Positions 13,268 to 25,922 are shown, counted from the first letter of the stretch. The stretch is DNA of 64,000 bases from Typha latifolia (GCA_019914945.1 CM034099.1:19308704-19372703); one strand, 5' to 3'. The notes: generated by a model from the letters alone, not told the origin. Numbers and translations are program-made.

Positions 13268-15907
13268 CTCTCCTCGTTCCCCTCCTAGATTTTTTTTTTT
13301 TTCCTCACCGGATCGCCCGAAGAAATTTTCGAGTTCTTGAGTTGGGTTTCATGACGAGGGAGAAGGGAAATTTGAGATCGAAACCAGAGTGTGAGCAAGA
13401 ATGCCAAGAAAGAGATGATGTTCGCAAAGGAATGTGTTTTATAATTACCGTGGAGGTGACCGAATCCCTGTTGGAGAACGGGTTCGTTGGATTCGGATCC
13501 GACGGGCGGGTGTGATATTTGGGTGGGAGCAATAATTTCGGATCCTAGATCCACCTTTTCGCACGTGCCAACCCTTTTTCCTGCGAAAGGACCCGACCGA
13601 TCATGAACCGCCCTCGTTACTTAGCCTTCCACCCCCCGTTTGGGGCCCTCCAAGGTGGGTCCGGCTGGGTTGGGTTATCTCTTAATTCAATAATTAATTG
13701 GACCCTCCGACTCCCAACTCCAACTCCAATCGGGTTGTGCATACTTCTCGAGACTATTTACCTCACCATGGCCTATGGATCCGATTTGGGGTTTTACCCG
13801 ACCCGTTTATAGATCATAATTAGTGATCGTAACCGTACAAGAGAGAAGTGCACGATAATTTTGGACGGCGATAAGTTGTTAGGTCGATAGTTGTACTACA
13901 GTTGCCAAGTTAGTGGGGCGGGGCAGATGAGCACATGGTAAGGTAGAGAAAGAAAGCTCTGCTTGGATTTAAGTTGATAACTATTCCAAATGGAAGAAGA
14001 AGATCACATAATACGCGTGAGTGAATGCACCTTTGTTTCGAAGATTTTTACTGTCAAATGGGAATATCTGCAGGGCAGTTCAAACAGAGGATTCTGTAAA
14101 GATCTTTTTTTATTCTTTCAAACTTGCCCTCTAAGAAACTTTGCATTTGGATATCTTCTTCTTTTTTTCTTTTTTTTTGACTACTTCCCATCCATTATAG
14201 AATAATTTTCTCATGCCACCGTTCAGAGTCGGTAGGTGAGAGAATTCTACTTTTGAGATGGAAGACTAGCATAAAGTTGAATTTTAAACAAACAATACAA
14301 TAGGTGAGGCTGTGATAAATGATAATATTAAACAGTGGAATGGTTGCACTGCTGCACCAAGTTTATTTGTCACCATGGCATTAGCAATTATCTTTTGCTT
14401 TGGTTCATACATTAGTTGTTTTCTTAAGTTTATGGACAGTTTGACGACTAGTGGTTGGTGGATAAAAGAAAGATGCATCTAACCATGCAACTCATATGTC
14501 AGCTTTGTGATTGTCGACTTGGCTTACAGCTACAGATGAACCAAGCCTAGTATATGAGGAAAAATCCATATCTTTTAATTTCTGGCAGCATGGATATGAA
14601 TGTGTACTTATATCCAAATTGACAAGAATCCAGTCTCCAGGTCAAACAAAGTGGCTCGAGTCCAACGTTGCCCACACTCGAATCAATCTTCAAATTGTTA
14701 GACATTAATTAGTTCACTCGTTGGGTCATGCTTTTGGACAAAACAAGAGAGTACTTGATACAGTGACCCAAATTGGAACTCTTAAATAACTCAACTTAAG
14801 TAGGACACAATTGCTAAATTTTACCCATCAGCTAGGAATACCCGCTTTTCTAGTTAGTTCCAAGAGGTCCTCTTACTAATTCCGCATCTTCGCCTAAATA
14901 ATTATTGATTTAATTGCAATCCTTTTCTGTCTAAAGAATCCTATGAGAGTGATTGGTAATGCTGTCTTCCAGAGGCTAGGGAAATCGTTATCTACGTGTT
15001 ATCATAAAAGTTTGGATGGGAATGTAGGAATTAGGATGATTTAGAGATGAATCTTCCCACTAAAAGAGAGAGACGGGGGGAGAGAGAGAGAGGCACGAAA
15101 TCTTGGTTCCTTGAACCAAAAAAGTTTCAGTAGCCACTTGGATTCCTAAGGATAAGAAGAGGTCAGAAATCTCTTCGATCGGCTTCACTTACTACGATTT
15201 ATATTCTATGATATCAGATTAGAAATAATTAGATAGACAGGGACAGAGGAGACAAAGGAGCACATGTTGGGTGCGTGGTGCTGCATGACCATGCAGCGGA
15301 TCTTATGCACAGCCACCTATTAAATCATTCATTGGTGCCTTAAGATTAGTGCGAACAACTTGCAGACAGGTAATTGCCAAATGAATGTTGGTTCTATGTG
15401 TATATTATTTCTAGGAGTCTTTGTCCCTATACGACGAGACACCACCAATGGCACCAATGAACAGAACCCGACCTACAAGCGTCCAACTTTGGGTTCAAAC
15501 ACACCAAGACCGTGCCATGCCAAATAGGAATCTGATTGGAGTCACATGTGATGCTAAACTTTAGAAAAGAAAAAAGAAAAAAGAAAAAAGGGGTACATAG
15601 ATTATGGCGACTTTCTTGAGGTTTGGAAGAATATATATATATTGAAAATTTGTATGGCCCAATGCAATAAGGGAGATGGGCTACGTCGGCCTGCACAATT
15701 GTATCCAACCAAAGCCCAGAGTAATAAAATGTCCATCGTCTCTTTTATTCCTTGCATATTACCATGCTCATTCATTCTAGTGGCGGCAAGCAAGAAAGTT
15801 TGCACCTGAAGGCAATGCAATAGTTTACAGCCCACCGAAGAGAATCGCTTTATGCTTATCAGAAAGCTATCCTTTCCATCCATGTCCTTCCTTCCACATT
15901 CATCAAC
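13268..15907. other. intergenic region between divergent MORN and RING genes
   Basis: About 2.6 kb. The part just after 13268 is GC-rich and probably holds the MORN gene promoter and 5' UTR. From about 13800 it is AT-rich with no recognisable exon. I see no transposon with clear ends. Confidence 0.5.
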
Positions 15908-15908
15908 C

Positions 15909-15917
15909 ATATATAAA
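15909..15917 (+). promoter_or_regulatory. TATA box of RING-H2 gene
   Basis: A TATATAAA-type box lies about 75 bp before the ATG at 15987, a spacing consistent with a short 5' UTR of around 45 nt. Confidence 0.6.
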
Positions 15918-15986
15918 GCCATGCCCCAACCACCTCCAAACCCAATTAAGAAGCAATAACACCCAACACCAACGTGACCTTGATCA

Positions 15987-16922
15987 ATGTCGATGCACCA
16001 ATCCTGGCGCACCTGCCGCCTCTTCTTCTGCTACGAGTGCCGCCGCGCCGTCCGCATCATCTCCTTCCCCTCCTCTTCCGACGTCTTCTGCCCCCGCTGC
16101 TTCGGCCGCTTCATCCACGAGGTCGACTTCCCTCCTCGCCCCACCCTCGCCCTAGGCCCCGCCGGTTACCACGTCCCCTGGCTCGTAACCGGAGGCCCCA
16201 CGCGTCACCCTCCCATTCCCCCTCCTCCTCCTCCTCCTCCTCCTCCTCCTCCTCCTCCTCCCGCCCACCCTGGGGATTACTTCGCCGGCCCGAACTTAGA
16301 CAGCCTCATCGAGGAGATCACCCAGAACGACCGCCCGGGCCCACCGCCTGCCCCGGGCTCGGCCATCGATGAGTTACCACGTGTGTCCATCACGGAGGCC
16401 CACATGAGGGAGGGGTCCCAGTGCCCGGTGTGCAAGGAGGAGTTCGAGCTGGGGGAGGAGGCGAGGGAGATGCCATGCAAGCACGTGTACCACTCGGACT
16501 GCATAGTCCCGTGGCTCAGGCTGCACAACTCCTGCCCGGTCTGCCGGTTTAAGCTGCCCGACGGTGGCAGGAGAGAGGAGCGTCCAATGCGAGAGGGCGG
16601 TCGGGAGCGGCGGCAGCCGGAGAGATGGAACCCCATCTCGGTGCTCTGGCCGTCTGGAGATTCTCGGATCGGGTGGGATTACCGGCACCGGAGCAACGAG
16701 GCCGGCGAGGAGTTCTTGGATAGCCCCGGTGGTATACGAAGTTGCCGGTGTTCTATTTTTCTTTTAATTTCTTTTTGGTCTTCGGCAAATGATTTTAACT
16801 ATGGGATTTTGCAGCCTTTTATGCTTGGTGGCGGTCTCTGTTTCTTTTCTAGCGTATTGAGTGGTGGTCTCATCGTGCATGCTGCGTGCAACCAGACGCA
16901 CTTCGCAGAAACAGTTAAGTAA
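15987..16922 (+). CDS. RING-H2 E3 ubiquitin ligase with N-terminal zinc ribbon
   Basis: A single-exon gene of 311 residues. RING proteins of this type recruit an E2 enzyme and ubiquitinate target proteins. Seen in order: a CxxC...CxxC zinc ribbon (C15, C18, C35, C38) typical of plant RING1/RDUF-type ligases; a run of about 15 prolines near residues 77-92; and a C3H2C3 RING-H2 at roughly 145-188, with CPVC, HVYHSDC and CPVC motifs all intact. The C-terminal 60 residues turn hydrophobic, and their codon use becomes AT-rich from about 16750, so the end could be poorly conserved tail. The polyproline run is coded by near-perfect CCT repeats. The substrate is unknown. Confidence 0.93.
   Translation: MSMHQSWRTCRLFFCYECRRAVRIISFPSSSDVFCPRCFGRFIHEVDFPPRPTLALGPAGYHVPWLVTGGPTRHPPIPPPPPPPPPPPPPPPAHPGDYFAGPNLDSLIEEITQNDRPGPPPAPGSAIDELPRVSITEAHMREGSQCPVCKEEFELGEEAREMPCKHVYHSDCIVPWLRLHNSCPVCRFKLPDGGRREERPMREGGRERRQPERWNPISVLWPSGDSRIGWDYRHRSNEAGEEFLDSPGGIRSCRCSIFLLISFWSSANDFNYGILQPFMLGGGLCFFSSVLSGGLIVHAACNQTHFAETVK
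16213..16262 (+). repeat. (CCT)n coding microsatellite
   Basis: Tandem CCT codons encode the polyproline linker of the RING-H2 protein. Such runs vary in length by replication slippage without changing frame. Confidence 0.9.
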
Positions 16923-17414
16923 TTCTTCTTTATGATTTCCCTTCAAAATACTTAGATTACGAATCATTGGGTTACATTCTAACTAACCAGAAACTTGAAA
17001 CCAACAAGTAAATAAATTGCTCGCAACAATCGTATTGTCATATTGATAATTTTACAGTGGAGTTGTAATATTCTGCTGAAAACGGCTGGCAAATGAAGAA
17101 CACACAGACACCAGATAAAATAGAATAAGAGATGGATGTTCAGATTGCCAATATACTACCAGATTCAAAATATTAAATGTCATGTTAATGGCCTTCTTAT
17201 TGCTTCCGGCAAGAGTCAATCAAACTTTATCTAGATATGAAAGAACTGCCTTCCAGAGGTTTATACTGATGATAATTGTAATCACGGAAGTGTAGGTTGG
17301 ATTTTCCATCGAAAGGAAAAGAAAGGGAAACGAAAAGATTTCAGCATGCAGTTTAAGTGGATAGAGTTAATAAATACATCACTTCCTAGCATCTAAAATA
17401 GTCACTTCTCCATC

Positions 17415-19884
17415 TTAGTCCTGCAAATCGTCTGCTATAGGAAATTATCGAGATACTTTTACCTGAAGAAATACGTAGTCTTTACTTCCACGCAGCTCAC
17501 GAACTAATGTCAGCGATCGAGTAAATATATCTGGCCCGATGGATAACCTCCTTCTGTGAAACAATTCAGTTCCCTGTGAAATTATGACTTGTTCAAGGCC
17601 AAAGTCAAAAATGCAATCCACACTTTCTGCTCCTTTGTCTCTGAATTTATATAGAATTTTTCATTAAGCTGCATAGCTAATGCTGGATAATCTCTACCAT
17701 TAGTTACTTCAATTTGCACCAGTCCTATTTCTCTCGAAAAAAAAGAAGAAAAGCTTACACCAGTCTTTTATTTTACGCAGATGTTCTTTAAAATGGCTAA
17801 GCTAAAGGGAACTGAAATGTGGTGAGCAATTCTGGAGATCAAACAGGAAGTGTAATGCAAGAGCAAAGTACTAGATTGACACATGCATTGGAAAAGAGAC
17901 CTTCTCATGTACCCATAAATATGTAATAGCAAATCTACTTACCTTAGAAAACATAATGACATGATACATCTTACCTATAAATGCAGTATAATTTAGCCAA
18001 ACTCTAACTTTGGTAAAAACTTACTGAATTCTTCTAAGAATCAACTGAAAGAAATGGCATGGAATTATTGGTGGACAAAAAGAAATCTTGATAAAGCTAC
18101 ATTAGATTACAATGCTTGGTAGTAACATCTGGACCAAGCTAGGACTGCTGTAATTTGGTTGAGAAGTAACAAGGTTCTACAAATATATTCAAGCATCTGA
18201 AAGCAACAAATCAGATAATGATCAATACAAGGCATGTCAAATAAGAGGTTCCTGAATAGTTTACATTTCCATTTAGGATTTCTAGATGCATTGGATGTGC
18301 CAGATATCAAAATATTGGGGAATCTCATTTCAGTTGCTCAAACAAGCACGCAATATATGCTTGCATATTTTTTTCATTGGTCAAATGGATAAATGATTCA
18401 AAATCTGAGCAATAGTCTCGAATTTTGATGCTTCGCTGCTCTCTCATATTCACACCTCCAAAGATATTTGACATAGAAAAACTGATGCAAACAGCTAAAT
18501 GGAAAATAAAAAAACAATACCAACGTTAGCAAATTAAGTCAATTAAGTATCCAGATTGCCGTATAAACAGATGGTCAGTCAAATATTGATTACTTCATGG
18601 CGATGAAATTACTTGTAGAAAGAAAAGAAGTTAGAAAAAACTCAAAAAGAGGATGAATAGAAACCAAACTTGAAAGTGAGTGAGCAACTTCTCGACACCA
18701 AGGGTGAAGAAGACGGAGTGCTGCTTCAGATATGAATCTCAGGCAGTTGGAGGAGATGATGATGACAAAAATGAGAAAGTAAACTCGGGCAGACACTCAA
18801 CATAGAAATAGGAACTAGCTCATTGCAATTTCAAAAGCATAAGCCTGGCTTAGTTTTAGACACACATCTCTCAAACTCATACTTGCATTGGAAACTATAG
18901 TACTCCACAACAATATAATGACTAAGGTTCTCCCCATTTTGTACTCGTCCGTCATTCTAACTGTTTACCGAGGTCTGTAGTAACTTTACTGTAGCTGTTG
19001 GTGAATAACCTCTTCTTGTGCCTGCTAATTCAAGATAGTAGGACATAAGGTGATCCTAAATAAGCAGAAAAAGGCAAGAACAATGAAAAGATTCCATTCT
19101 CGAATACAATTAACCTCTTAGGCGTGTTCCAGCCCTTCGCGGAGAACTTACTGACAGCCACTTTACAGCTAGTGGCATCCTGTGTCTAGTGTGTACCTTA
19201 TATACACTTAATGATGTATGCCTCAGGACCCAGGAAACCCTCCATTTAGTTAACTTACCAGTTGGAATCTCTTCGATAACCCGAGTCACGAATTTCACCC
19301 ATTTCACTGTCGACGATCTTCTGATCGAGTATGAGCAGAGAAACATAGGCTAGATGAAGAGGGCTGTGTTTTCTGAATGGTATGCATAAATCATTGCACA
19401 CTTGTTAGTGATAGAGGATCAGGATTCCGGCAATCCGACCGAATAAGACTCCATGTAGGATAGTACTAGAGCATGAGCTGTGCAATCAAAAAGATAGTAA
19501 GGAGATCAGGGCGGGCAAAAGCAATTTGCGTCTGCTTGGAGATGGATATAAAATTGTGTAAAACGAGATGATATAATTTATAAAATATATGAATGCACAA
19601 TTATGAGGATCTTCCTCTGTTAAATGCTATTTTACCATGGACAAATAGGCAGAGTTCCTCCAGCAATTCTAATAGTTGATTCACCCAAAAGAGTGATAGG
19701 GTGGGAACAGTTTCTCCTGGAACATATGCTTACAATATGACTGGAGAAATACCTTCAAACACCAAGAAGAAGTGGGGAGCCAGAAGAGAGGTGAGAAGAA
19801 CACGCAAGCACCGAGGACCAATACGACGACGAACCAAAGGGCGAAGGCTTCTCCCATCCATGTGGAACTCGACGTCGTCTCCAC
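17415..19884 (-). CDS. predicted 95-residue single-pass membrane protein
   Basis: A spliced model on the minus strand: 19884-19753, 19320-19259, 17550-17463 and 17420-17415. All junctions are GT-AG and the phases close to 95 residues. Exon 1 begins METTSSSTWMGEAFALWF and continues as one hydrophobic helix (about residues 12-36). Exon 2 is short and charged. Exon 3 reads LSIGPDIFTRSLTLVRELRG, which looks like conserved protein, and the chain ends in DYVFLQD. I do not recognise the family. The acceptor of exon 3 (CAGAAG) could be used at either AG, but only the second keeps the frame open. The 1.7 kb intron 19258-17551 contains other short open stretches (for example around 18350-18490 on the minus strand) that might be alternative exons. 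No function is proposed beyond membrane insertion. Confidence 0.45.
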
Positions 19885-21152
19885 CGCCGCTACCTACTTC
19901 CCCGGACTTGAACATAAGCCGGGGTTGGGAGAAGGTAAGATGATGTGGAAAAGTAGAGAGTTAGGACTTGGGAGAGGAGGAGATAGAGAGGAGAGTGGGA
20001 GGAGAAAGAGAAGAGGAAGGTGGAAAGTCCAAATTCCATCGCGTTCCACGGTTCCAGTTTCTTTTTTTAATGTTTAGAGAAGTGGAAAGTCGGAATTCTT
20101 CTGTATGTGACTAACTCTGCCCATTGCGAGCTTCCTTTTCATATTGCGACCCTTGACTCGATGGGTGAGACACTACCAAATTGCGAGCTAAGAAACCTAT
20201 GCTTTGTTACCAAAGTGAAGCACACAATGTTCTGCAAAACAATTTTACTTTATAATCATATCAGTAAACGTAGGCTAAAAATATAGTCTGTTTACAAGCT
20301 ACTTTATCTAATAATATATTTACATTTTGTGTAATGCACAATTTTGTAAATAGTATGCATTTGATACGTAATACATGCGTATTTGTATATAGTGTGCACT
20401 CTTTTTTATGCATTAGCATACACATTGCAACAAAGTTGAAATTAATTATCTCTAGCAATATGAATTATGGCCCTAACTTGATTACAACATAAAATTAACT
20501 TGCCAATAATTATCAGGTACCTTTCAATTATCATATCTGTTACAAATAATCACATAAATTTTTTTAAATGTGAATTTGGGTATATTTGAACCAAGTTCAC
20601 TAATTCGTTGTTAGGTACCACTTTAAATTAACTAATTACGACAATACACTTGAAATCCCCTTGCTCAAAAGTCTGATCATTCCTGGGTCCTGGCCAGACA
20701 CAAGTAGCCCGACCATAAGCTCTCTGTCTAGTGTCTACCAATTGGAAACTCAATATTATCCTCAGCCAGGCTTGCCCATGCACTAGCACTATGTTCTCCC
20801 AGTTTTGGCCACACCGCTTATTCCTCTCCCGATCTCACTCTCGTAGTCACTGACACAGCACCAGAGGAAGGCGGATTACAAAGTTAAAATAATACCACGT
20901 CCACCAGTAATTTCAAAGTTTCAAAGTTCAAACCGGGATCACGAACGGTCGAAATTTTCGAAAAACCCTCAAAAGAGCGGGCCATTCTCTATTTCTCTCC
21001 CTCCCTCCTCTACGGGCCCCACCCAATGCGAACCAGGTTCGGTCTTCTATTTAAAATTTGAATTCCCCTCATTGCCCACGTACCAACGCGCCTTCTCTTT
21101 TCTCATATCATACGTACACTAATAACTGTATACCGTAGCTTATCGATTTTCG

Positions 21153-21184
<32 letters not shown>

Positions 21185-21423
21185 AATCTTAGATTCTATC
21201 ATCTGCAAAGCTGAGAAAAATAAAAGAGAAGCGGCGTTGCTTTCCTCCCAACGTTTCCAAAGCCCCAAATCATCTCTGTTCCCTCCCTTGCCGTCGCTAT
21301 TAGCGCCATCCTTCCCTGTGCTATTTGGTATTATAGAGTTTGGGTTGTTTTTATCGTCCGTGTCTATTCGTTCAGGCATTTCGTCAAACATATATCGTTC
21401 CGCACTTTTTCTTGCAGTAGACG
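19885..21423. other. intergenic region between divergent small-membrane-protein and F-box genes
   Basis: About 1.5 kb, AT-rich in the middle (20200-20650), with a TA microsatellite at 21153-21181 that may act as the TATA region of the F-box gene. No coding exon or transposon is recognised. Confidence 0.5.
21153..21181. repeat. (TA)n microsatellite upstream of F-box gene
   Basis: A TA run of about 29 bp lies 240 bp before the F-box ATG. It could supply the TATA element, with the transcript starting around 21200. Confidence 0.9.
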
Positions 21424-22845
21424 ATGAACACGGTGCCCGACGGCGTCGTCCAGCACATCCTCTCCCTCCTCAGCAACGCCCGCGATATCGCCTCCTGCAC
21501 GTGCGTCTCCAAGCGGTGGAAGGACTCGATCCCCTACCTCCCCTCCCTCTACTTTCCCCGCAGCGCCTTCGACGCGATCCCCGCCTCCGTAGCCGATGCC
21601 ACCATTACTCGCATGGTCATATCGGCCGTCAGATTAGAGGAGCTCGTCATTTACTGCCCCTTCTCCTCCTCGAGTCTCGCCTCATGGCTCTCCCTCCGCA
21701 GCCGATCTCTCCGCTTCCTCGAGCTTCGCATGGACACCGCCGCCGATAAGTCCGCCGCTATTCCCAACCGCCTCGATTGTATCGGAGTCGCGAATGGATT
21801 GGAGACTCTTAAACTCTGGGGCGTCTCTTTGGTTACCTCCCCCAGTTGGGGCTGCTTCCAGAGACTGCGTACGTTGGAGATCATTGGGGCGACGCTGAGG
21901 GACGATGCGCTGAAGGATGCGGTGCACGCGTGCCCAAACCTGGCCGAATTGGCGTTGCTCGGGTGCGACGGGGTTGGCTCGGTTGTGATCGAGTTGGAGC
22001 GGCTGGAGAAGTGCAGGTTGGACTTTTTGGGGCCGGGGAATTGCTCACTGTCCCTGAGCTCGCCGCGGCTTGCGGCGCTCGAGATCCAGGGATTCAGCTG
22101 GATCCGGGTCAACGGTAACCACCGGTTACGGAGCCTCTGCATTGCTAAAAACACTGGTGATTGTTCATTTGAGCAATTTAAGATACTTTTATTGGATTTG
22201 GGAATCTTAATTTTCGCGATTCTTATAAATTTCAATGCAAATTTCAGGTAGAGTTTATAAGGTAGATTTGGGAAGGCTCGCGGACTTGGAGTATTTGTCG
22301 CTCAGAGGTGTTCAGTGGAGCTGGAATGCCATAAGTTCAGTTCTACAATGTGCAAGTGAGGTGAAGCACCTGGTGATGAAGATCGAGTTTTGCGGGGATT
22401 TCGACACCCTCCAACCCTTTCCTGAGGTTGACTTGGTCGAATTCTTCAACAATCATTTGAAGCTGCGCAAATTTGAGATCCATGGGGCCATGTTTGCATC
22501 ACTGTGCCAAAAGAACAGCCTAAAAAATGTGAGTAGTTTGTTAACAGGAAATCTACTTTGTTCTCCGATTGCTGTGATAGAAAATGACTGGATTATTTGT
22601 CACTGCAGCTGGACTCGAGATTCTCGATCCCTTGCCTGGAAGAGGTTCTGATCACTGTGAGGTCTCCGCTGAATGCCGAGCAAAAACTGAACACTCTCGA
22701 ATCTTTGGTTCAGTACAGCGCGAAGCTGCGGAAGATGGTCATCAGAATCTCTCAGATGAAAAACTGCCATGACGCCGCTGATGATTTTTTTGAGGAGATT
22801 TGCAAGTTCAAGTATCTCAATTTTGATACTGTCCGGATTGAATAA
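21424..22845 (+). CDS. F-box/LRR protein
   Basis: Three exons, 21424-22156, 22248-22528 and 22609-22845, close to 416 residues. The N-terminal F-box (LPDGVV-type start MNTVPDGVVQHILSLL, then VSKRWKDSIPYLPSLYF) would bind SKP1 in an SCF ubiquitin ligase. Degenerate leucine-rich repeats follow and would hold the substrate: units such as LEELVIYCPF, LRFLELRM, LETLKLWGV, LRTLEIIG, LAELALLGC and LEYLSLRGV. The C-terminal exon (LEEVLITVRSPLNAEQKL) resembles the FBD-like end of plant F-box/LRR proteins of the At1g10780/At4g02760 sort. The target is unknown. Exon 1 is GC-rich and the later exons are not, the usual monocot gradient. Confidence 0.92.
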
Positions 22846-24626
22846 AGCATGTTGCTCAAATTTTTTCCTTAAAAGAATCTTAAATTTCATCCAAGATATC
22901 TATCTGGTTGGTATTTACCAGCTATTTATTTAGCTGACTCTAACGACTCTCAATTTGGCTGCTATATATTTTTCTAGACGTTGTTTACTTGTGATGGAAT
23001 TTTGCATCCGTTCGTTTCGAAGTTAAAGTCTACCATATCAGAGCTACAACCTGTGATCAGCAAACTGCTGAAGCTGTCCTACCTTTGCTTCTTGTTATGA
23101 TCTTCCCAAAAAAAATGATCCTTATGCTCATCTACAGGATAATTTTTTTTTTAAAGCTGAATCTGTTGGTTGGTAACTGTTTCAGTATGGTACATTAGCC
23201 AATCTACTTCGTGACAAATGGTTTCATATCGAATCATCACAATGATGCAGAAATGATCTTTTTGGTGATTGCATATGCGGATCACCAAGTGGCAGACTGC
23301 GTTTTGTTTTCTTTGATGCATCCTGCTTACGATTTTTTGTTGTTTCTGAAGCATTAGGGAATTATTAATAGATTATGCAATTTTTAGTAGTTATGTGTGA
23401 CGAGTGACACAATCACACAACGTCATGAGGACGAGAGAATTTCCAGGAAGGCTAATTTTTAGCCTATTTATTTCATTTATTTATATAAGCTAAATTTATT
23501 TAATATCTAAATAAGTCGTCCAACAGTGAGTTTAATTAGTTGGCAGAGTTAAAACTTAATAATATATGAGAAATTACACAAATTAAACTATCTGTTTGAA
23601 TGGTAAGTGGGAACCAATTTCTCTATGCCGTTTAGTATGGAGTTTTAGATAGCATATAATTCAATTATCAATATTAATTTATCGAATCTGGATCCATACT
23701 AGCTCTTAGACAAACTACCGGCCATTTGGAAAAAAAAAAGAGAAAAGAAAATTAGTAGTAGTTTATAATCTCAGGAAATAGAATACTTAATTTCTATTAT
23801 TTTAATATTTTTACTTTTAATTTTCTTCGAAAAGTAAGCTCGGATTAGGAGGAGCCTTGGTGCTTGCGATGGGTGCCTAGGAGGGATCCTCCTCCGGCTC
23901 CCTACTAACTTGAAAGTCTGTCGTTGATCTTTAGATCTCAAATCTCTCTTATTATATAGAGAAAATTATAAATAACACTTAATATTTTGACTATATTATA
24001 AATTAAGCTTATTTTTTTTATTAATCATAAATTAAGTTTTCATTTTATGTCAAGAAAGACGCTGAGTTAAGGTTAAGTTAACAAATACCGACGGATAAAA
24101 TTTAAAAAGTAAACTGTTCTTCCGTTTCAAATAATATTTTATTAATTAATCTTATCTTTTTATATTAACTTTAGAATATATCTGTCTATCAGAATGTAGT
24201 GTGTTTTCTTTTCTTTTTCCTCCAAAATCTAAGGCTCTATTTATAAATAATAAAATAAGAAAGTATTATTCATAATATAATTAAAATGCAGAGTGTTATT
24301 TATAATTAAATTTTCTCTATTATACATAAAGCAAAGACGGGGAGGGATCAGACTCAGATCCTACGAGGAACCCATTTTACACTAAAGTTTGGTGTGGTTG
24401 CTGCTTTCCAGACATTCCAAATTTAGCTCGACGTCCTTTTTCTTCCTCTATCTCTGTCTCTCTCTTCGTAGGATCCAACTTGTTGACCCTGAACAAAGCT
24501 AAAGCCTAAAGCCCCTGAAGCCTCTTCCTTGGCCTCCAAGGTATTGATAAATTGATACCTAAGGGACATTTATATAGTCCTACCACTCGCTTCATCCTCC
24601 AGACCCAACTCTTAATTGCTCCTCTT
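22846..24626. other. intergenic region with a TIR element
   Basis: About 1.8 kb. Its first part is 3' UTR or flank of the F-box gene, and a TIR element of about 363 bp occupies 23957-24319. The annexin promoter is after about 24330, with a CT-rich stretch at 24440-24465. No gene is seen. Confidence 0.5.
23957..24319. mobile_element. MITE-like element with terminal inverted repeats
   Basis: The left end reads TAGAGAAAATTATAAATAAC and the right end, inverted, TAGAGAAAATTTAATTATAA. Both continue into a shared AATAACACT. The element is flanked by TTATA at 23952-23956 and 24320-24324, a possible 5 bp target duplication (or TTA plus chance matches). It is 363 bp, AT-rich and non-coding. The superfamily is uncertain. 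Confidence 0.65.
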
Positions 24627-25922
24627 ATGGATTTCCAGTCCTCAAACCTCGGTTGTGAAAGAGACTGCCAAGAGATCCATGCGACATGGAATCAACTCAA
24701 CCATCTGGGTCTGACCCTGGCACGGCGGACTCCGGCCGAGAGGCAGCAAATTAAGGAGACGTATCGAGCCATGCACGGCGAGGACCTCGTCGAACACCTT
24801 CACAGGATCCTGATGGCCAACCAAAAGAATGAGGTATATAGAGCAAATCATGCCTTGCAAAATTTACTATAGATGCACAATTCATAAACTATTCTTGATC
24901 ACAATGTTTGTTTATAGATGTGCAACATATTGCATCTGTGGATCCTTGAGCCTTCGGAGCGTGACGCCATAGTGGCAAGAAATGCATTTGAATTTGGCAT
25001 CACTGATTACAAAGCCCTCGTTGAGATTTACACTCAGAGGAAATCAAACCAGCTCTTCTACACCAAGCAAGTTTATTTAGCCAAGTACAAGAGAAACCTG
25101 GAGCAAGATATCATGAATGAACCATTCCATCCTTACCAAAGGGTAGGTTGAAGTAAACCTTCTAAAAGTTGGAATGCTTGAATTTGACATGTGGATTGAC
25201 AAAAAGTTTGACGCAGTCGATGCATGATTACAGATATTAGTGGCTTTGGCTACCTCCCATAGGTCGCACCATGACGACGTTAGCCGACACATTGCAAAGT
25301 GCGACGCCAAGAGGTTGTATGAAGCAGGGAAGGACAGCATGGGAGCAGTAGATGAGTCTGTGATCCTTGAGATTTTCAGTAAGAGGAGCATCCCACAGCT
25401 CAGACTGGCACTTTCCAGCTACAAGCATATATATGGGCACGACTATACTAAGGTAAGCAACCACAAAGCCAAGAATTTCTCGTTATACAACAAAAGGTTT
25501 TCTCATTATTTGTCTACAGACTCTGAAGAAGGAAGGCAGTGGAGAATTTGAGGACTCACTAAGAATTGTTGTCAAATGTATTTATAGTCCTGCCAAATAT
25601 TACTCAAAGGTAGCTCTTCTTCTTCTTCTTCTTCTTCTTCTTCATATAATTAACAGTTAAGTCAATAGCTGATTCCATGTAATTCCCATGGCTCCTCTTC
25701 TTTTTCTTGAGTTTGTTTCAGATACTGCACACGAGCATGAAGAGTCCAGCTACTGATAAAAGAGTTCTAACGAGGGCCATCTTGGGGAGCACAGAAGTGG
25801 GCATGGATGAGGTGAAGTCAGTCTTTGAGAAAAAGTATGGGAACAAGATAAAGGATGCCATCTGCAACAGTGTCCCAGAAGGTGATTACAGAGACTTCCT
25901 TGCCACTTTGATAAACTCGTGA
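24627..25922 (+). CDS. annexin with degenerate calcium sites
   Basis: Five exons, 24627-24833, 24918-25142, 25234-25452, 25520-25609 and 25722-25922, close to 313 residues, the normal plant annexin size with four repeats. Annexins bind membrane phospholipids, usually through calcium held by GxGTDE loops. Here none of the loops is intact. In repeat 1 the segment around [18 protein letters not shown] appears to lack the four GTDE residues. Repeat 3 has SMGAVDE and repeat 4 has [13 protein letters not shown]. The hydrophobic repeat core ([39 protein letters not shown]) is well kept. It probably binds membranes independently of calcium or acts structurally. The start ATG at 24627 is the first in frame. 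Confidence 0.9.
25616..25643. repeat. (CTT)n microsatellite in annexin intron 4
   Basis: About nine CTT units directly after the splice donor of annexin exon 4, adding to the pyrimidine-rich intron. Confidence 0.9.

Noticed and set aside
12458..13288. 276-codon open frame on the plus strand
   Set aside because: It is the antisense shadow of MORN exon 1; its Pro/Ile-rich sequence mirrors the Gly/Tyr repeat codons.
18330..18490. Minus-strand open stretch reading like NMREQRSIKIRDYCSDFESF
   Set aside because: It looks somewhat protein-like but lacks splice sites that fit the neighbouring exons in phase; it is not called as an exon.
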